The notes under the pieces: model-generated | The model's database searches: none | Told to the model about the DNA's origin: nothing | The model's input: only the letters and a program-made list of their open reading frames with translations | Assembly: GCF_001875325.1 (NCBI RefSeq) | Contig: NZ_MDDC01000002.1 | Location: 123,998-187,997 of the forward strand | Direction: 5' to 3' | DNA from: Neomoorella thermoacetica | Lineage (GTDB): Bacteria; Bacillota; DSM-521; Neomoorellales; Neomoorellaceae | DNA: 64,000 nt | Made by a program: the position numbers and the translations under genes | Shown: positions 19,247 to 28,417 of the stretch, one piece after another | Numbering within the stretch: position 1 is the first letter of the stretch | How the letters are laid out: the number at the start of each line of letters is the position of its first letter

Positions 19247-21631
19247 TTGAACAAGACGTACATCAAACTGGAACTGGATAAAATTCTGAACCGGCTGGAG
19301 GGCTATTGCCTCTCGCCCCTGGGAGCCGAGAGGGTGCGCGCCCTGGAACCGGTTCGTGACCTGGAACTGGTGCGCCGGCGCCAGGAGGCAACGGGAGAAG
19401 GGGAACGGGTATTGCTGCGCTACCCGGATTTACCCCTGGGTAACTTTCAGGACATCCGGCCGGAGATCAACCGGGCGGCAGCCGGTGCCCTCCTGGAGGG
19501 CCAGGAACTCCTCCGGGTGGCCACCACCCTTGCTGCCGGGCGGCGCCTGCGCCAGTTCCTCCTGGGGCTGGAGGGCGAGTGGCCGGTTCTTAAAGGGCTG
19601 GCCGCCGGGATTGGCGACTTTCGCCAGCTGGAAAGGGTGATTACGGCCGCCATCGGCCCCGACGGCCTGGTCCTGGACCAGGCCACCCCGCGCCTGGCGA
19701 GCCTGCGGCAGCAGGTTCGCCAGGCCCAGGAGAGGATCAAGGAGCGCCTGGATAGCTACCTGCGGTCAACCGAGATGCAGAGATACCTCCAGGATAACCT
19801 GTTCACCATTCGCAATGATCGCTATGTCTTACCCGTCAAGCAGGAGTACCGCCACCAGGTGCCGGGGCTGGTCCACGATCAATCGGCCAGCGGGGCCACC
19901 CTCTTCATCGAACCCATGCCTCTGGTGGAGTTGAATAACGAACTGCACCGTCTCCAGGCAGCCGAAGCCAGGGAAGTAGAGGCTATCCTCCTGCACCTGA
20001 GTGAACTCGTGGGCGGGCAAAAAGAAGAAATCCTGGCCAGCCTGGCCGCCCTGGGGGAACTGGATTTCACCCTGGCCAAAGGCCGCCTCAGCCAGGCTAT
20101 GGCCGCCTTGCCGCCGCGTCTCAATGCCGGCGGGCTCTGGCGTATCCGCCAGGGCCGCCATCCCCTCCTGGGCGGCCGGGTCGTACCCGTTAGCCTGACC
20201 CTGGGCGAGGATTTTGATACCCTGGTGATCACCGGCCCCAACACCGGCGGCAAGACGGTTACTTTGAAGACCATAGGCCTGTTTACCCTGATGGCCCAGT
20301 GCGGCCTGCACCTGCCGGCGGCCGACGGGACCGGAATCGATGTCACGGCAGCCGTCTACGCCGATATCGGTGACGAACAGAGTATCGAGCAATCCCTGAG
20401 CACCTTCTCGGCCCACATGCGCCAGATTGTGGCCATCATCGGAGAAGTGGAAGCGGGGAGCCTGGTCCTCCTGGACGAACTGGGAGCCGGCACCGACCCC
20501 ACAGAAGGAGCGGCCCTGGCCATGGCCATCCTGGACTATCTGACCGGGGCGGGGGCCCGGACAGTGGCCACTACCCACTTCAGCGAGCTCAAGGCCTACG
20601 CCTACGCCACACCCCGGGTGGAAAACGCCGCCGTGGAGTTTGACAGCGAGACCCTGCAGCCGACTTTCAAGCTCCTCATCGGTACCCCCGGGGAGAGCAA
20701 CGCCTTTGCCGTTGCCAGCCGGCTGGGACTGCCGCCGGCCCTCATCGATCAGGCCCGGGGCTTCCTGAGCGAGGAGAACCGGCGGGTCAGCCGCCTGATC
20801 GAGGGATTGACGGCCGACAGGCGGGCCAGCGCCCGGGAACGGGCTACGGCGGAATCCTTGCGCCGCGAGGCAGAAGCCGCCCGGGAGGCCATGGAAAGGG
20901 AAAGGAAAGAGTGGCAGCAGCAGGCTGCCAGGCAACTGGAGAAGGCCCGGGAGGAAGCCCGGGCCATCCTCCGCCGGGCCCGTTATGAAGTCAGAGAGCT
21001 CATGGCCAGGGTGGAGAAGGCCCTGGCGGAGGAAAGCCTGCGCAGCCAGCAGCAGGTCCTCTCTAGAGCCCGCCAGCGGTTAAAGGAACTGGAGGATGAG
21101 GTAGAAACCGGGATGGAACGCTACCAGCCGGTAGCAGGCGGCCAGCCACCGGAGCACCTCCGGGCCGGGGACAGGGTCTTCCTGGCTTCCTGGGGCCAGG
21201 CCGGGGAGGTTCTCAGCCCTCCTGACGAGCAGGGAGAGGTCCTGGTCCGGGTTGGCGCTCTAAAAGTGAATGTGCCGGTTAAAGAGCTACGCCTGGTTAA
21301 AAACGGCCCTCGTGAAAAAAAGACTAAAAGCGGGGTAGACGTCACCGGTGCCGGCTGGACGATCCAGGCGGCCGTCAATGACGACATCCGGCCGGAAATC
21401 GACCTGCGGGGGTTAACCGTAGCCGAAGCCTGCCACCAGGTAGACGAATATCTGGACGACGCCGTCCTGGCAGGCCTGAAGCGGGTAAGTTTAATCCACG
21501 GCAAGGGTACCGGCGCCCTGCGAGTGGCCCTGCAGGACTACCTGCGCCAGCACCCCCTGGTCAAGGGCTTCCGCCTGGGCGGGGCCGGGGAAGGCGGCAG
21601 CGGGGTGACCATCGTCGATATCGGCCGTTAA
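19247..21631 (+). CDS. mutS2: Endonuclease MutS2 (ribosome-rescue/anti-recombination ATPase)
   Basis: A 794-residue MutS2. It lacks the mismatch-binding MutS I domain. The ABC ATPase shows Walker A TGPNTGGKTV, Walker B VLLDELGAGTDP and the ATTHFSELKAYA switch. A long coiled-coil (about 510-620, Glu/Arg/Ala-rich) precedes a KOW-like segment, and the C terminus is a Smr nuclease domain with IDLRGLTVAEA and LIHGKGTGALR. Family members split collided ribosomes or suppress homologous recombination. The TTG start at 19247 follows AAAGG; no ATG is better placed. A bidirectional terminator lies 20 bp after the stop. Confidence 0.95.
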   Translation: MNKTYIKLELDKILNRLEGYCLSPLGAERVRALEPVRDLELVRRRQEATGEGERVLLRYPDLPLGNFQDIRPEINRAAAGALLEGQELLRVATTLAAGRRLRQFLLGLEGEWPVLKGLAAGIGDFRQLERVITAAIGPDGLVLDQATPRLASLRQQVRQAQERIKERLDSYLRSTEMQRYLQDNLFTIRNDRYVLPVKQEYRHQVPGLVHDQSASGATLFIEPMPLVELNNELHRLQAAEAREVEAILLHLSELVGGQKEEILASLAALGELDFTLAKGRLSQAMAALPPRLNAGGLWRIRQGRHPLLGGRVVPVSLTLGEDFDTLVITGPNTGGKTVTLKTIGLFTLMAQCGLHLPAADGTGIDVTAAVYADIGDEQSIEQSLSTFSAHMRQIVAIIGEVEAGSLVLLDELGAGTDPTEGAALAMAILDYLTGAGARTVATTHFSELKAYAYATPRVENAAVEFDSETLQPTFKLLIGTPGESNAFAVASRLGLPPALIDQARGFLSEENRRVSRLIEGLTADRRASARERATAESLRREAEAAREAMERERKEWQQQAARQLEKAREEARAILRRARYEVRELMARVEKALAEESLRSQQQVLSRARQRLKELEDEVETGMERYQPVAGGQPPEHLRAGDRVFLASWGQAGEVLSPPDEQGEVLVRVGALKVNVPVKELRLVKNGPREKKTKSGVDVTGAGWTIQAAVNDDIRPEIDLRGLTVAEACHQVDEYLDDAVLAGLKRVSLIHGKGTGALRVALQDYLRQHPLVKGFRLGGAGEGGSGVTIVDIGR

Positions 21632-21645
21632 ACTGATTGCCAGGG

Positions 21646-21700
21646 ATAAAAAAGAGGGGTAAACCCCGGTGAAAACACCCGGTGTTACCCCTCTTAGCTT
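21646..21700. terminator. Bidirectional terminator between mutS2 and PBP1A
   Basis: AAGAGGGGTAA (21652-21662) pairs with TTACCCCTCTT (21685-21695), with a further inner stem. An A-run on the left gives a U-tract for the minus-strand PBP gene; a T-rich run lies on the right for mutS2. Confidence 0.8.
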
Positions 21701-21706
21701 TTCCCG

Positions 21707-24427
21707 CTATTTTTTAGGTATAGCTATAGTTACTTCATTGGAAGGAGTACTTGATTTATTATTACCACTCAGGGCGATTATCCGATACCGGTAGGTTACC
21801 CCTGGTTTCACACTGGTGTCGGTATAACCGTTTTCCCTGGCGATGGCCAGGCTTCGATAACCGGAACCACCGGTACTTCTCTCGACGGAAAAGACGTAGT
21901 TGCCGCCATCAGGTACGTCCCAGGTGAGGATTACCCGGGGCTGGCTGACGTTAGGGCCGACCTCCAGCTGGGCGTCCAGCTGCGGGGCCGGGGGACCATT
22001 GTCCTGCCCGGGTCCACCGGTACTTTTGCTGAGCTGGTGATCCGGCAGGTCGCAATGCCTGGCGGGCACCTGGCCCGGGGGTAACTGTACCTGTTTTACA
22101 TACTGGGAGGGGCAACCTCCGGACTGGCCCGGCCCCGGGATGTTGGCCAGGAAAAGGGCGCCGCCGTGACGCGGATCAGTACAGATACTCACCAGGCCTG
22201 GTTTATTGCTGTTTCCCGCACCGCTGTGGAGGGTACAATATTCCCTTGGCGCTTCCAGGTAAGAATCTTCCGCTCTACCAGTATAACCGTCCGGTCGCCT
22301 TAAAAAAACGCCGGTGGTAACATTGGGGCAATTGGGGGTGGCCAGCATATTGGTGGTGGGGTCGATCTGGACCTGCACCCAGACGTCAGAGACCTTCCTG
22401 GGCAGCATGCTCTGGGTAAAGATCTCCTTAACGATAAACTCTTTGGGGGTCAGGTCGCTGGGGAGGAGGCCTGACTTGGCGTCCACATCAGCATAGATAA
22501 TACCTCCCGGCCGGGGGAAGTCCTGGACCGGTTTATCCTTTAAGGCGGCCCCGATGACTTTTTTCCAGATTAAGGCCGGGTAGCCGCCGCCGGCGACACT
22601 CTTCAAATAATGCTGGGGATCTGTCTGGTCATAGCCCATCCATACAGCCCCGACTAGTTCCGGCGTATAGCCCACGAACCAGGCGTCTTTTTCACCATTC
22701 AAGTTTTTGAACTCCGGTGTTTCCGGCAGGGAGGTAGTACCGGTTTTACCGGCAGCCGGGCGTCCGATCTGGGCCCTGGTACCGGTCCCGGAGGTAACTA
22801 CCGTTTCCAGCATATCAGTCATGAGGTAGGCAGATTGCTCACTCATGACGGCCTGCTTCTGGGGATTAACCACAATCAGATCCCGGCCTTTATGATCGGT
22901 AATCCGGGTAACCAGGTGGGGGGTGATATAGACCCCCTGGTTGGCAAAGGTCCCATAGGCGGCAGCCATCTCCAGGGGCGATACCCCGGTAGTCAGGCCG
23001 CCCAGGGCCAGGGACAGGTTGCGATCCTCGGGTTTAAGTGGCAAACCCAGGCGCAGGCCGAAATCGTAGCCAGTGTCGATACCAACGGTATTTAGCATCT
23101 TGACGGCGGCGACGTTGACGGACCAGCGCAGGGCTTCCCGCATGCTGATGAGCCCCCGGTAACGACCGTCGTAGTTACGGGGGGTAAAGGGTTTTGGTGA
23201 CCCGGGGAAGGTGGTGGGTACGTCGTCGATAACATAGGCTGGCGGATAGCCTTTTTCCAGGGCAGGGGCATAAACAACCAGGGGCTTAATCGTGGAGCCG
23301 GGCTGCCGTTCCGCCTGGATGGCCCGGTTGAAGCCCCGGCGGGTGGTATAGTCGCGCCCGCCTACCAGGCCACGCACCTCGCCGGTATGGGGGTCCAGAA
23401 CCACCATGGCGCTCTCGATCTGGCGGTCTCTGGCTCCGGGAGGGAAGTTATTTTCATCCTGGTAAACCTGCTCCATTTCTGTTTGGATGCCGGGATCGAG
23501 GGCCGTATAGATTTTCAGACCGCCCCGGTAAAGTTCGGAGGATTCGATACCATTGCTCTCAAGTAAGCGGCTGGCTTCTTCGACTACGGCATCGACATAG
23601 TAGGGATACTTATCTACCGGGGCCTTTTTGGATTCCTTAAAGGTTAATTTTTCAGCCTTGGCCTGGTTGGCTTGTTCTTGGGTGATATAACCCAATTTTA
23701 CCATATCATCCAGGACGACAGCCTGGCGGTCTTTAACTGCCTGTTCATTACCCTTGACGTAAGGGTTGTAACGACCAGGGCTCTGGATGATACCCGCCAG
23801 CATAGCCGATTGGGCCAGGTCGAGGTTCTGGACGTCTGTACCAAAGTAGTACTGGGCGGCAGCTTCCACCCCGTAGGTGCCGGGACCGAGGTAGACGATA
23901 TTCAAGTATTTCTCCAGGATTTCTTTTTTAGTATACATGCGTTCCAGTTGAATGGCCATGAGGGCTTCCTGGATTTTACGTTTAAAGGTCCGCTGCGGGT
24001 TATCGATGAAAGCATTTCTAGCTAGTTGCTGGGTCAGGGTGCTGGCGCCCTCCTGGATGCTGCCGTGGCGCAGGTTGATGAAGGCGGCCCGGATAATTGC
24101 TTTCAAATCGACACCGTGATGCTGGTAAAAGCGGGCGTCCTCGATAGCGATAACGGCGTTTTGCAGGTTGACTGGTATTTTATCCAGGGGCACCACCACC
24201 CGATTTTGCTCACCGTGAAGCTCGCCGGCGAGCTGGTTGTTGCGGTCGTAAACAAAGGTGGTCATGTCCAGTTTGAAATTATCAGGTTGCCAGCCAGGCA
24301 TGGTGCGGATGATACCGATGGCAAACCCGGCACCGGCACCTACAAGGATTACACCAAGGACTAACAGGGTAAGCAAACACGCCCGGAAAATATTCAATTT
24401 TCGTTTGCGTTTTTTCTCTGGAGCCAT
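21707..24427 (-). CDS. pbpA: Class A penicillin-binding protein 1A with C-terminal FN3 domain
   Basis: About 906 residues. A short cytoplasmic basic segment (EKKRKRKL) is followed by one membrane helix, a GT51 transglycosylase (EDARFYQHHG, GASTLTQQLARN, ERMYTKKEILEKYLN) and a transpeptidase with SxxK in PGSTIKP (Ser near 375), SxN in RWSVNVA and KTG in AGKTGTT. After residue 700 comes a Pro/Gly-rich linker and, from about 820, a fibronectin type III domain. It polymerises and cross-links peptidoglycan outside the membrane. I choose ATG 24427, after AAAGGAGG; the upstream ATG at 24463 lies within a TATGATATAATG sequence that looks like a -10 box. The FN3 tail may bind wall polymer. Confidence 0.92.
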   Translation of the reverse strand: MAPEKKRKRKLNIFRACLLTLLVLGVILVGAGAGFAIGIIRTMPGWQPDNFKLDMTTFVYDRNNQLAGELHGEQNRVVVPLDKIPVNLQNAVIAIEDARFYQHHGVDLKAIIRAAFINLRHGSIQEGASTLTQQLARNAFIDNPQRTFKRKIQEALMAIQLERMYTKKEILEKYLNIVYLGPGTYGVEAAAQYYFGTDVQNLDLAQSAMLAGIIQSPGRYNPYVKGNEQAVKDRQAVVLDDMVKLGYITQEQANQAKAEKLTFKESKKAPVDKYPYYVDAVVEEASRLLESNGIESSELYRGGLKIYTALDPGIQTEMEQVYQDENNFPPGARDRQIESAMVVLDPHTGEVRGLVGGRDYTTRRGFNRAIQAERQPGSTIKPLVVYAPALEKGYPPAYVIDDVPTTFPGSPKPFTPRNYDGRYRGLISMREALRWSVNVAAVKMLNTVGIDTGYDFGLRLGLPLKPEDRNLSLALGGLTTGVSPLEMAAAYGTFANQGVYITPHLVTRITDHKGRDLIVVNPQKQAVMSEQSAYLMTDMLETVVTSGTGTRAQIGRPAAGKTGTTSLPETPEFKNLNGEKDAWFVGYTPELVGAVWMGYDQTDPQHYLKSVAGGGYPALIWKKVIGAALKDKPVQDFPRPGGIIYADVDAKSGLLPSDLTPKEFIVKEIFTQSMLPRKVSDVWVQVQIDPTTNMLATPNCPNVTTGVFLRRPDGYTGRAEDSYLEAPREYCTLHSGAGNSNKPGLVSICTDPRHGGALFLANIPGPGQSGGCPSQYVKQVQLPPGQVPARHCDLPDHQLSKSTGGPGQDNGPPAPQLDAQLEVGPNVSQPRVILTWDVPDGGNYVFSVERSTGGSGYRSLAIARENGYTDTSVKPGVTYRYRIIALSGNNKSSTPSNEVTIAIPKK

Positions 24428-24500
24428 TATTTCTGAATGACCTCCTTTCAACGGCTTTTTCATTATATCATAGCCCGCCCGCCAGGGGAAAGATAATACC

Positions 24501-24530
24501 TTGAAGGACGGCCGGGCCTTATGGTAAACT
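24501..24530 (+). promoter_or_regulatory. Probable promoter of tyrS
   Basis: TTGAAG (24501-24506) and TAAACT (24525-24530) with an 18-bp spacer lie 73 bp before the tyrS start. No T-box features are seen in this short leader. Confidence 0.4.
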
Positions 24531-24602
24531 TAAGCAAGTGCTACTTAAAAAAGACCCTGAGGCGGCAAAAAGTTGCATGGTCATTCCGGAGGATGGTTTA
24601 AG

Positions 24603-25814
24603 TTGGAACAGGAAGTTGCACGGCAATTAAGTCTCCTCCGCCGGGGAGTGGCTGAGATTGTGCCGGAGGGGGATTTGCAGGCCAAACTCAGAAAATCCCT
24701 GGCTACCGGTGAACCCTTAAAGGTAAAACTGGGTTTAGACCCTACGGCCCCGGATATTCACCTGGGTCATACGGTTGTACTCCAGAAACTGCGCCAGTTT
24801 CAGGAATTGGGGCACCAGGTGATAATCGTCATCGGCGATTTTACCGGGCGGATAGGCGATCCCACCGGTAAATCAGAAACCAGGCGCCAGCTAACTGAAG
24901 CTGAAATCATGGCCAATGCCAGAACCTATAAGGAACAAATATTCAAAATCCTGGACCCGGAGAAAACCCGGGTGACCTTTAACAGCCACTGGCTGGGCAA
25001 GCTTACCTTTGCCGAAGTCATTGAACTGGCAGCCAGGACAACGGTGGCCCGCATGCTGGAGCGGGATGACTTTGCCCGCCGGTTCCAGGAAAATCGCCCT
25101 ATCAGCATCCATGAGTTTTTTTACCCCCTGATGCAGGGTTATGATTCTATAGCCTTAGCTGCAGATGTCGAACTGGGGGGAACAGATCAGAAATTTAACC
25201 TCCTTATGGGCCGCCACCTGCAGCGGGAATACGGCCAGGAGCCCCAGGTGGCCATGATGATGCCCATCCTCCCCGGCCTGGACGGCGTACAGAAGATGAG
25301 CAAGAGCCTGGGGAACTATATCGGTATCAAGGAATCCCCCCGGGAGATGTACGGTAAGACCATGTCCCTCCCTGATGAACTCATGCTCACCTATTACGAG
25401 CTGGTAACGGCGGTGCCCCTGGAGGAGCTGGCAGCCATCAGGCAGGGACTGGCCGGCGGCAGCCTGCACCCCAGGGATGCCAAAATGCGCCTGGCCCGGG
25501 AGATAGTAGCCATGTACCACGGGCCGGAAGCGGCCCGCGAGGCGGAAAAGGAATTTCGCCAGGTCTTCCAGCAGCATGACCTGCCCGATGATATGCCGGA
25601 ATTAACGTTCAAAGAAGACAGGGTCTGGTTGCCCCGGCTCATGGTCCAGGCAGGGCTGGCCCCCAGCACCAGCGAGGCCCGGCGCCTGATCCGCCAGGGC
25701 GCAGTAAAGGTCGACGGTGAACGGGTAACCGATCCCGACTTCGAGGTTGAGGTCAGGGAGGGCCAGATTCTCCAGGCCGGTAAACGTAAATTTGCACGGC
25801 TGCACACATTTTAA
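24603..25814 (+). CDS. tyrS: Tyrosyl-tRNA synthetase (TyrZ-like)
   Basis: A 403-residue class I synthetase. The HIGH-type motif is [11 protein letters not shown] and the second signature is KMSKS in [14 protein letters not shown]-terminal S4 RNA-binding domain covers about 335-403 ([18 protein letters not shown]). KMSKS in place of KFGKT, plus the sequence around the tyrosine pocket, point to the TyrZ-like clade. It charges tRNA-Tyr in the cytoplasm. TTG 24603, nine bases after GGAGGA, is preferred over the TTG at 24573, which lies upstream of that ribosome site. The TAA forms part of a hairpin with the next gene's leader. Confidence 0.93.
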   Translation: MEQEVARQLSLLRRGVAEIVPEGDLQAKLRKSLATGEPLKVKLGLDPTAPDIHLGHTVVLQKLRQFQELGHQVIIVIGDFTGRIGDPTGKSETRRQLTEAEIMANARTYKEQIFKILDPEKTRVTFNSHWLGKLTFAEVIELAARTTVARMLERDDFARRFQENRPISIHEFFYPLMQGYDSIALAADVELGGTDQKFNLLMGRHLQREYGQEPQVAMMMPILPGLDGVQKMSKSLGNYIGIKESPREMYGKTMSLPDELMLTYYELVTAVPLEELAAIRQGLAGGSLHPRDAKMRLAREIVAMYHGPEAAREAEKEFRQVFQQHDLPDDMPELTFKEDRVWLPRLMVQAGLAPSTSEARRLIRQGAVKVDGERVTDPDFEVEVREGQILQAGKRKFARLHTF

Positions 25815-25850
25815 TCACCCCCTGTGTATACTTCTTATATGGGGGTGATT
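25813..25850 (+). promoter_or_regulatory. Hairpin that would hide the yunB ribosome site
   Basis: AATCACCCCC (25813-25822) pairs perfectly with GGGGGTGATT (25841-25850) across an 18-nt loop. The right arm is the yunB Shine-Dalgarno and the left arm overlaps the tyrS stop codon. There is no T-run, so it is not a normal terminator. It would block yunB translation on read-through mRNA. Confidence 0.5.
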
Positions 25851-25853
25851 GCC

Positions 25854-26522
25854 TTGCGGCGGCGGTGGCGGCGCCCTGGAAGGCGACCAAGGGGATTAAT
25901 GGCAGCGCTGGTCCTGGCCGGCTTGCTTGTGCTTATACTCCTGGAATGGCGCCTGGGACCGGCCCTGGATGCGGTGGCAGCTACCCAGGCCCGGTGGGTA
26001 GCTGCCGAGGCTATGCAGCAGGCGGTGCTGGATAAAATTACCGGGCAGGTAAGCTATAATAATCTCATCCAGCCCGGGAGCAGCGGGGGCGGCCAGGTAG
26101 TCTTCATGCAGGCCGACGCCCTGGGTATCAGCCGCCTCCAGGCTGCGGCCCAGCTGGCTATCCAGGAACGCCTGGCCCGGCTGCAGGGTAAAACCTATTA
26201 CCTGCCCCTGGGGCAGATCCTGGGGTTAAAGCTTCTGGCGGCCTTTGGCCCTCCGGTACCATTACGCTTTATCCCTATGGGCACGGTCAAAGTTGATGTC
26301 GGCGATACCTTTGAAAGCGCCGGCATCAACCAGACGCGCCATCGCATTTACCTCCAGGCGGAGAGCGAGGTTCAGGTAGTAGCCCCCTTCAGCCGGGAAA
26401 AGGTCCAGGTAGCCACCACCATACCCGTGGCCGAGGCCATCATCGTCGGCCCGGTACCCCAGACCTACGTCTCCCTGGGAACGGAGATGTTAAAGGGTAT
26501 TTTGAGGGCACCTGGATTCTAA
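25854..26522 (+). CDS. yunB: Sporulation protein YunB
   Basis: About 222 residues, matching YunB of spore formers. The N terminus is very Arg-rich (LRRRWRRPGRRPRG) and is followed by one membrane helix (LMAALVLAGLLVLILL). The extracytoplasmic part has SYNNLIQPGSSGGG, a PLGQILGLKLLAAFGPPVPLRF-like stretch and NQTRHRIYLQAES, as in the family. YunB is made in the mother cell in Bacillus and is needed for normal sporulation; its biochemical role is unknown. The TTG at 25854 follows GGGGGTGAT; in-frame ATG 25839 and GTG 25824 are alternatives. That ribosome site is one arm of a perfect 10-bp inverted repeat. Confidence 0.85.
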   Translation: MRRRWRRPGRRPRGLMAALVLAGLLVLILLEWRLGPALDAVAATQARWVAAEAMQQAVLDKITGQVSYNNLIQPGSSGGGQVVFMQADALGISRLQAAAQLAIQERLARLQGKTYYLPLGQILGLKLLAAFGPPVPLRFIPMGTVKVDVGDTFESAGINQTRHRIYLQAESEVQVVAPFSREKVQVATTIPVAEAIIVGPVPQTYVSLGTEMLKGILRAPGF

Positions 26523-26690
26523 TTTTTCTTGTCCACCAGGCAGGAATTAAGCAATTAAGGGCGAATAAATATAACTGAGCGGTGTGGAGACCGCGCTGGA
26601 TGGAAGGCCACGAGGAGGTCAGAACCGGCTGGAGCCGGGAGGATTCCCTGTGGCCCTTTTTGCTTTTTTACCCTGCAATTTCTTTAAGGG
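26523..26690 (+). promoter_or_regulatory. Structured leader with internal terminator before DUF3842-cooT
   Basis: Three hairpins are visible: GCGGT/ACCGC (26579-26594), CCGGCT/AGCCGG (26625-26638) and an enclosing GGCCAC/GTGGCC (26606-26655). The last is followed by CTTTTTGCTTTTTTA, so it is an intrinsic terminator placed before the coding region. It may end yunB transcripts, or be the expression platform of an unidentified cis-regulatory RNA. I could not assign a riboswitch class. Confidence 0.5.
26606..26671 (+). terminator. Terminator within the DUF3842-cooT leader
   Basis: GGCCAC (26606-26611) pairs with GTGGCC (26650-26655), enclosing a second perfect hairpin, and is followed by a long T-rich run. 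Confidence 0.65.
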
Positions 26691-26700
26691 GGTATTCCTG

Positions 26701-27132
26701 CTGCGCATAGCTGTAGTCGATGGCCAGGGGGGCGGGATCGGTAAACATATCACCGCCAGGCTGCGACAGGAACTGCCGCCGGAAGTAGAAATCCTGGCCC
26801 TGGGGACCAACGCCGCAGCCACCGTAGCCATGATCAAAGCCGGGGCCAACGAGGGGGCTACCGGCGAGCGGGCCATCATCTACAACGCTCCCCGGGTCGA
26901 CGCCATCACCGGTTCCCTGGCCATAATCCTAGCTGACGCTATGCTGGGCGAATTGACCCCGGCTATGGCAGCAGCCATCGCCGCCAGCCCAGCCCGCAAA
27001 TTTCTCCTGCCAATCAACCGGTCGGGGGTAGAAGTAATAGGAGTCACCCCCGAGCCGTTGCCCCATTTAATAGAAGCCCTGGTTAACCGCGTGAAGCTTT
27101 TTTATCAGGAGGGAGGGGATAAGGATGTGTGA
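26701..27132 (+). CDS. DUF3842 family protein
   Basis: About 143 residues, beginning LRIAVVDGQGGGIGK as in DUF3842 proteins, which usually start at this point. It has a Gly-rich nucleotide-binding-like loop, then LGTNAAATVAMIKAGANEGATG and a C-terminal EALVNRVKLFY. Function is unknown; the family often sits beside CooT-type genes. No ATG, GTG or TTG lies near; CTG 26701 (or 26698), about 8 bases after AAGGGGG, fits best. An upstream GTG at 26584 would run through the terminator hairpin and add a non-family N terminus. It overlaps the next gene by 8 bp. Confidence 0.75.
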   Translation: MRIAVVDGQGGGIGKHITARLRQELPPEVEILALGTNAAATVAMIKAGANEGATGERAIIYNAPRVDAITGSLAIILADAMLGELTPAMAAAIAASPARKFLLPINRSGVEVIGVTPEPLPHLIEALVNRVKLFYQEGGDKDV

Positions 27133-27316
27133 AGCCAACGCCTACCTGCTCAAAGAGAGCGGGGAAGAGGAACTGGTCTTTGAGAATGTTGACCGGGTCT
27201 TACCCGGGGAAGAGGGTATTATGATGGAAGATATTTTCGGTAAACGCAAACTCCTGCGGGCGCGGATTAAAGAAATGGCCCTGGTGGACCATAAAATAAT
27301 CCTCGAAGCCATCTAA
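27125..27316 (+). CDS. cooT: CooT family nickel-binding protein
   Basis: A 63-residue CooT-like protein beginning MCEANAYLL, with Cys2 as the expected metal ligand, and ending in the beta-rich RARIKEMALVDHKIILEA. CooT binds Ni(II) as a dimer and helps mature Ni enzymes; in carboxydotrophs it serves CO dehydrogenase. An acetogen needs Ni for CODH/acetyl-CoA synthase, so a Ni role is plausible, though it is encoded here away from CODH genes. The start overlaps DUF3842 by 8 bp with GGAGGGG upstream, so the two are made together. A strong terminator follows. Confidence 0.85.
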   Translation: MCEANAYLLKESGEEELVFENVDRVLPGEEGIMMEDIFGKRKLLRARIKEMALVDHKIILEAI

Positions 27317-27338
27317 GCCGGGCGTTAGTTACGGCCGG

Positions 27339-27371
27339 GCCACGGCATACTACTATTGCCGTGGCTTTTTT
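27339..27371 (+). terminator. Intrinsic terminator after cooT
   Basis: GCCACGGCA (27339-27347) pairs perfectly with TGCCGTGGC (27357-27365), followed by TTTTTT. Confidence 0.9.
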
Positions 27372-27373
27372 AC

Positions 27374-27402
27374 TTGACAGGGCCAGAGCCAGGGATTAAA
27401 AT
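27374..27402 (+). promoter_or_regulatory. Vegetative promoter of cysK
   Basis: TTGACA (27374-27379) and TAAAAT (27397-27402) have an exact 17-bp spacer, 46 bp before the cysK start. Confidence 0.8.
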
Positions 27403-27448
27403 GTAATTAATTCCGATATAAATACTCGATTATGAGGAGGAAGGGATT

Positions 27449-28369
27449 ATGCAAGTAGCCCGGGATGTTACCCAGTTGATAGGGCAGACGCCGATCCTGC
27501 GCCTAAACCGCCTGGTGGAGGACGGGATGGAGGTATACTTAAAGATCGAGTCTTTTAATCCTGGAGGCAGCGTTAAGGATCGCATTGCCCTCAGCATGAT
27601 TTCCGCTGCGGAAGCTGACGGTCGCCTGAAACCCGGGGATACCATTGTCGAGCCCACAAGTGGTAATACAGGTATCGGCCTGGCCATGGTGGCGGCCGTA
27701 CGGGGTTACCGCCTGATCCTGGTCATGCCGGAAACAATGAGTATTGAGAGGCGCAAGCTCCTGGCGGCCTATGGGGCGGAGTTTGTCCTGACACCGGGAA
27801 ACCTGGGGATGAAGGGGGCTGTAGATAAAGCAAATGAACTGGTACGGGAGAATCCCGGTTATTTTATGCCCCAGCAATTTGAAAACCCGGCCAACCCGGC
27901 CATCCACCGCCAGACCACAGCCAGGGAAATCCTGGAACAAATGGAGGGTAAAGTAGATGCCTTTGTGGCCGGTGTCGGTACCGGGGGCACCCTCACCGGT
28001 GTGGGCGAAGTCCTGAAAAAGGAAATCCCGGGGGTAAGGATCGTGGCCGTAGAACCGGCGGCTTCACCTGTCCTTTCCGGTGGCCAGCCGGGACCCCATA
28101 AGATTCAGGGTATAGGTGCCGGCTTTGTCCCTCCGGTCTTGCGCCGGGAGGTAATTGACGAGATAATTACCGTCACCAACGAAGACGCCATAGAAACGGC
28201 CCGGCGCCTGGCACGGGAGGAGGGCCTGCTGGTGGGCATCTCCTCGGGGGCCGCTGCCTTTGCCGCCCTTCAAGTGGCCCGGCGCCTGGGCCAGGGGAAA
28301 AGGGTAGTGGCCATCGCCCCCGATACCGGCGAGCGCTACCTGAGTACGGAGTTGTTCAAGATAAGCTAA
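27449..28369 (+). CDS. cysK: Cysteine synthase A (O-acetylserine sulfhydrylase)
   Basis: A 306-residue PLP enzyme that makes cysteine from O-acetylserine and sulfide. The PLP lysine is in GGSVKDRIA (about residue 44), followed by the [11 protein letters not shown] phosphate or substrate loop, [11 protein letters not shown] and the C-terminal SSGAAAFAA. Length and motifs are those of CysK, not cystathionine beta-synthase, as there are no CBS domains. The start ATG follows GAGGAGGAAGGG. It is a single-gene unit with its own promoter and a bidirectional terminator. Confidence 0.95.
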   Translation: MQVARDVTQLIGQTPILRLNRLVEDGMEVYLKIESFNPGGSVKDRIALSMISAAEADGRLKPGDTIVEPTSGNTGIGLAMVAAVRGYRLILVMPETMSIERRKLLAAYGAEFVLTPGNLGMKGAVDKANELVRENPGYFMPQQFENPANPAIHRQTTAREILEQMEGKVDAFVAGVGTGGTLTGVGEVLKKEIPGVRIVAVEPAASPVLSGGQPGPHKIQGIGAGFVPPVLRREVIDEIITVTNEDAIETARRLAREEGLLVGISSGAAAFAALQVARRLGQGKRVVAIAPDTGERYLSTELFKIS

Positions 28370-28375
28370 AGGGAA

Positions 28376-28402
28376 AAAGGCAGGCCGGTGGCCTGCCTTT
28401 TC
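28376..28402. terminator. Bidirectional terminator between cysK and the CAP protein gene
   Basis: AAAGGCAGGCC (28376-28386) pairs perfectly with GGCCTGCCTTT (28390-28400) with a 3-nt loop; T-runs flank it on both strands. Confidence 0.9.
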
Positions 28403-28417
28403 TAATTCCGTGAAGGT

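Noticed and set aside
24464..24602. T-box riboswitch before tyrS
   Set aside because: The leader is under 140 bp and has no AGGGTGG sequence or specifier stem.
26523..26660. NiCo riboswitch before DUF3842-cooT
   Set aside because: An ACTGAGC string and the CooT context suggested it, but the four-way junction with its closing stem could not be built.
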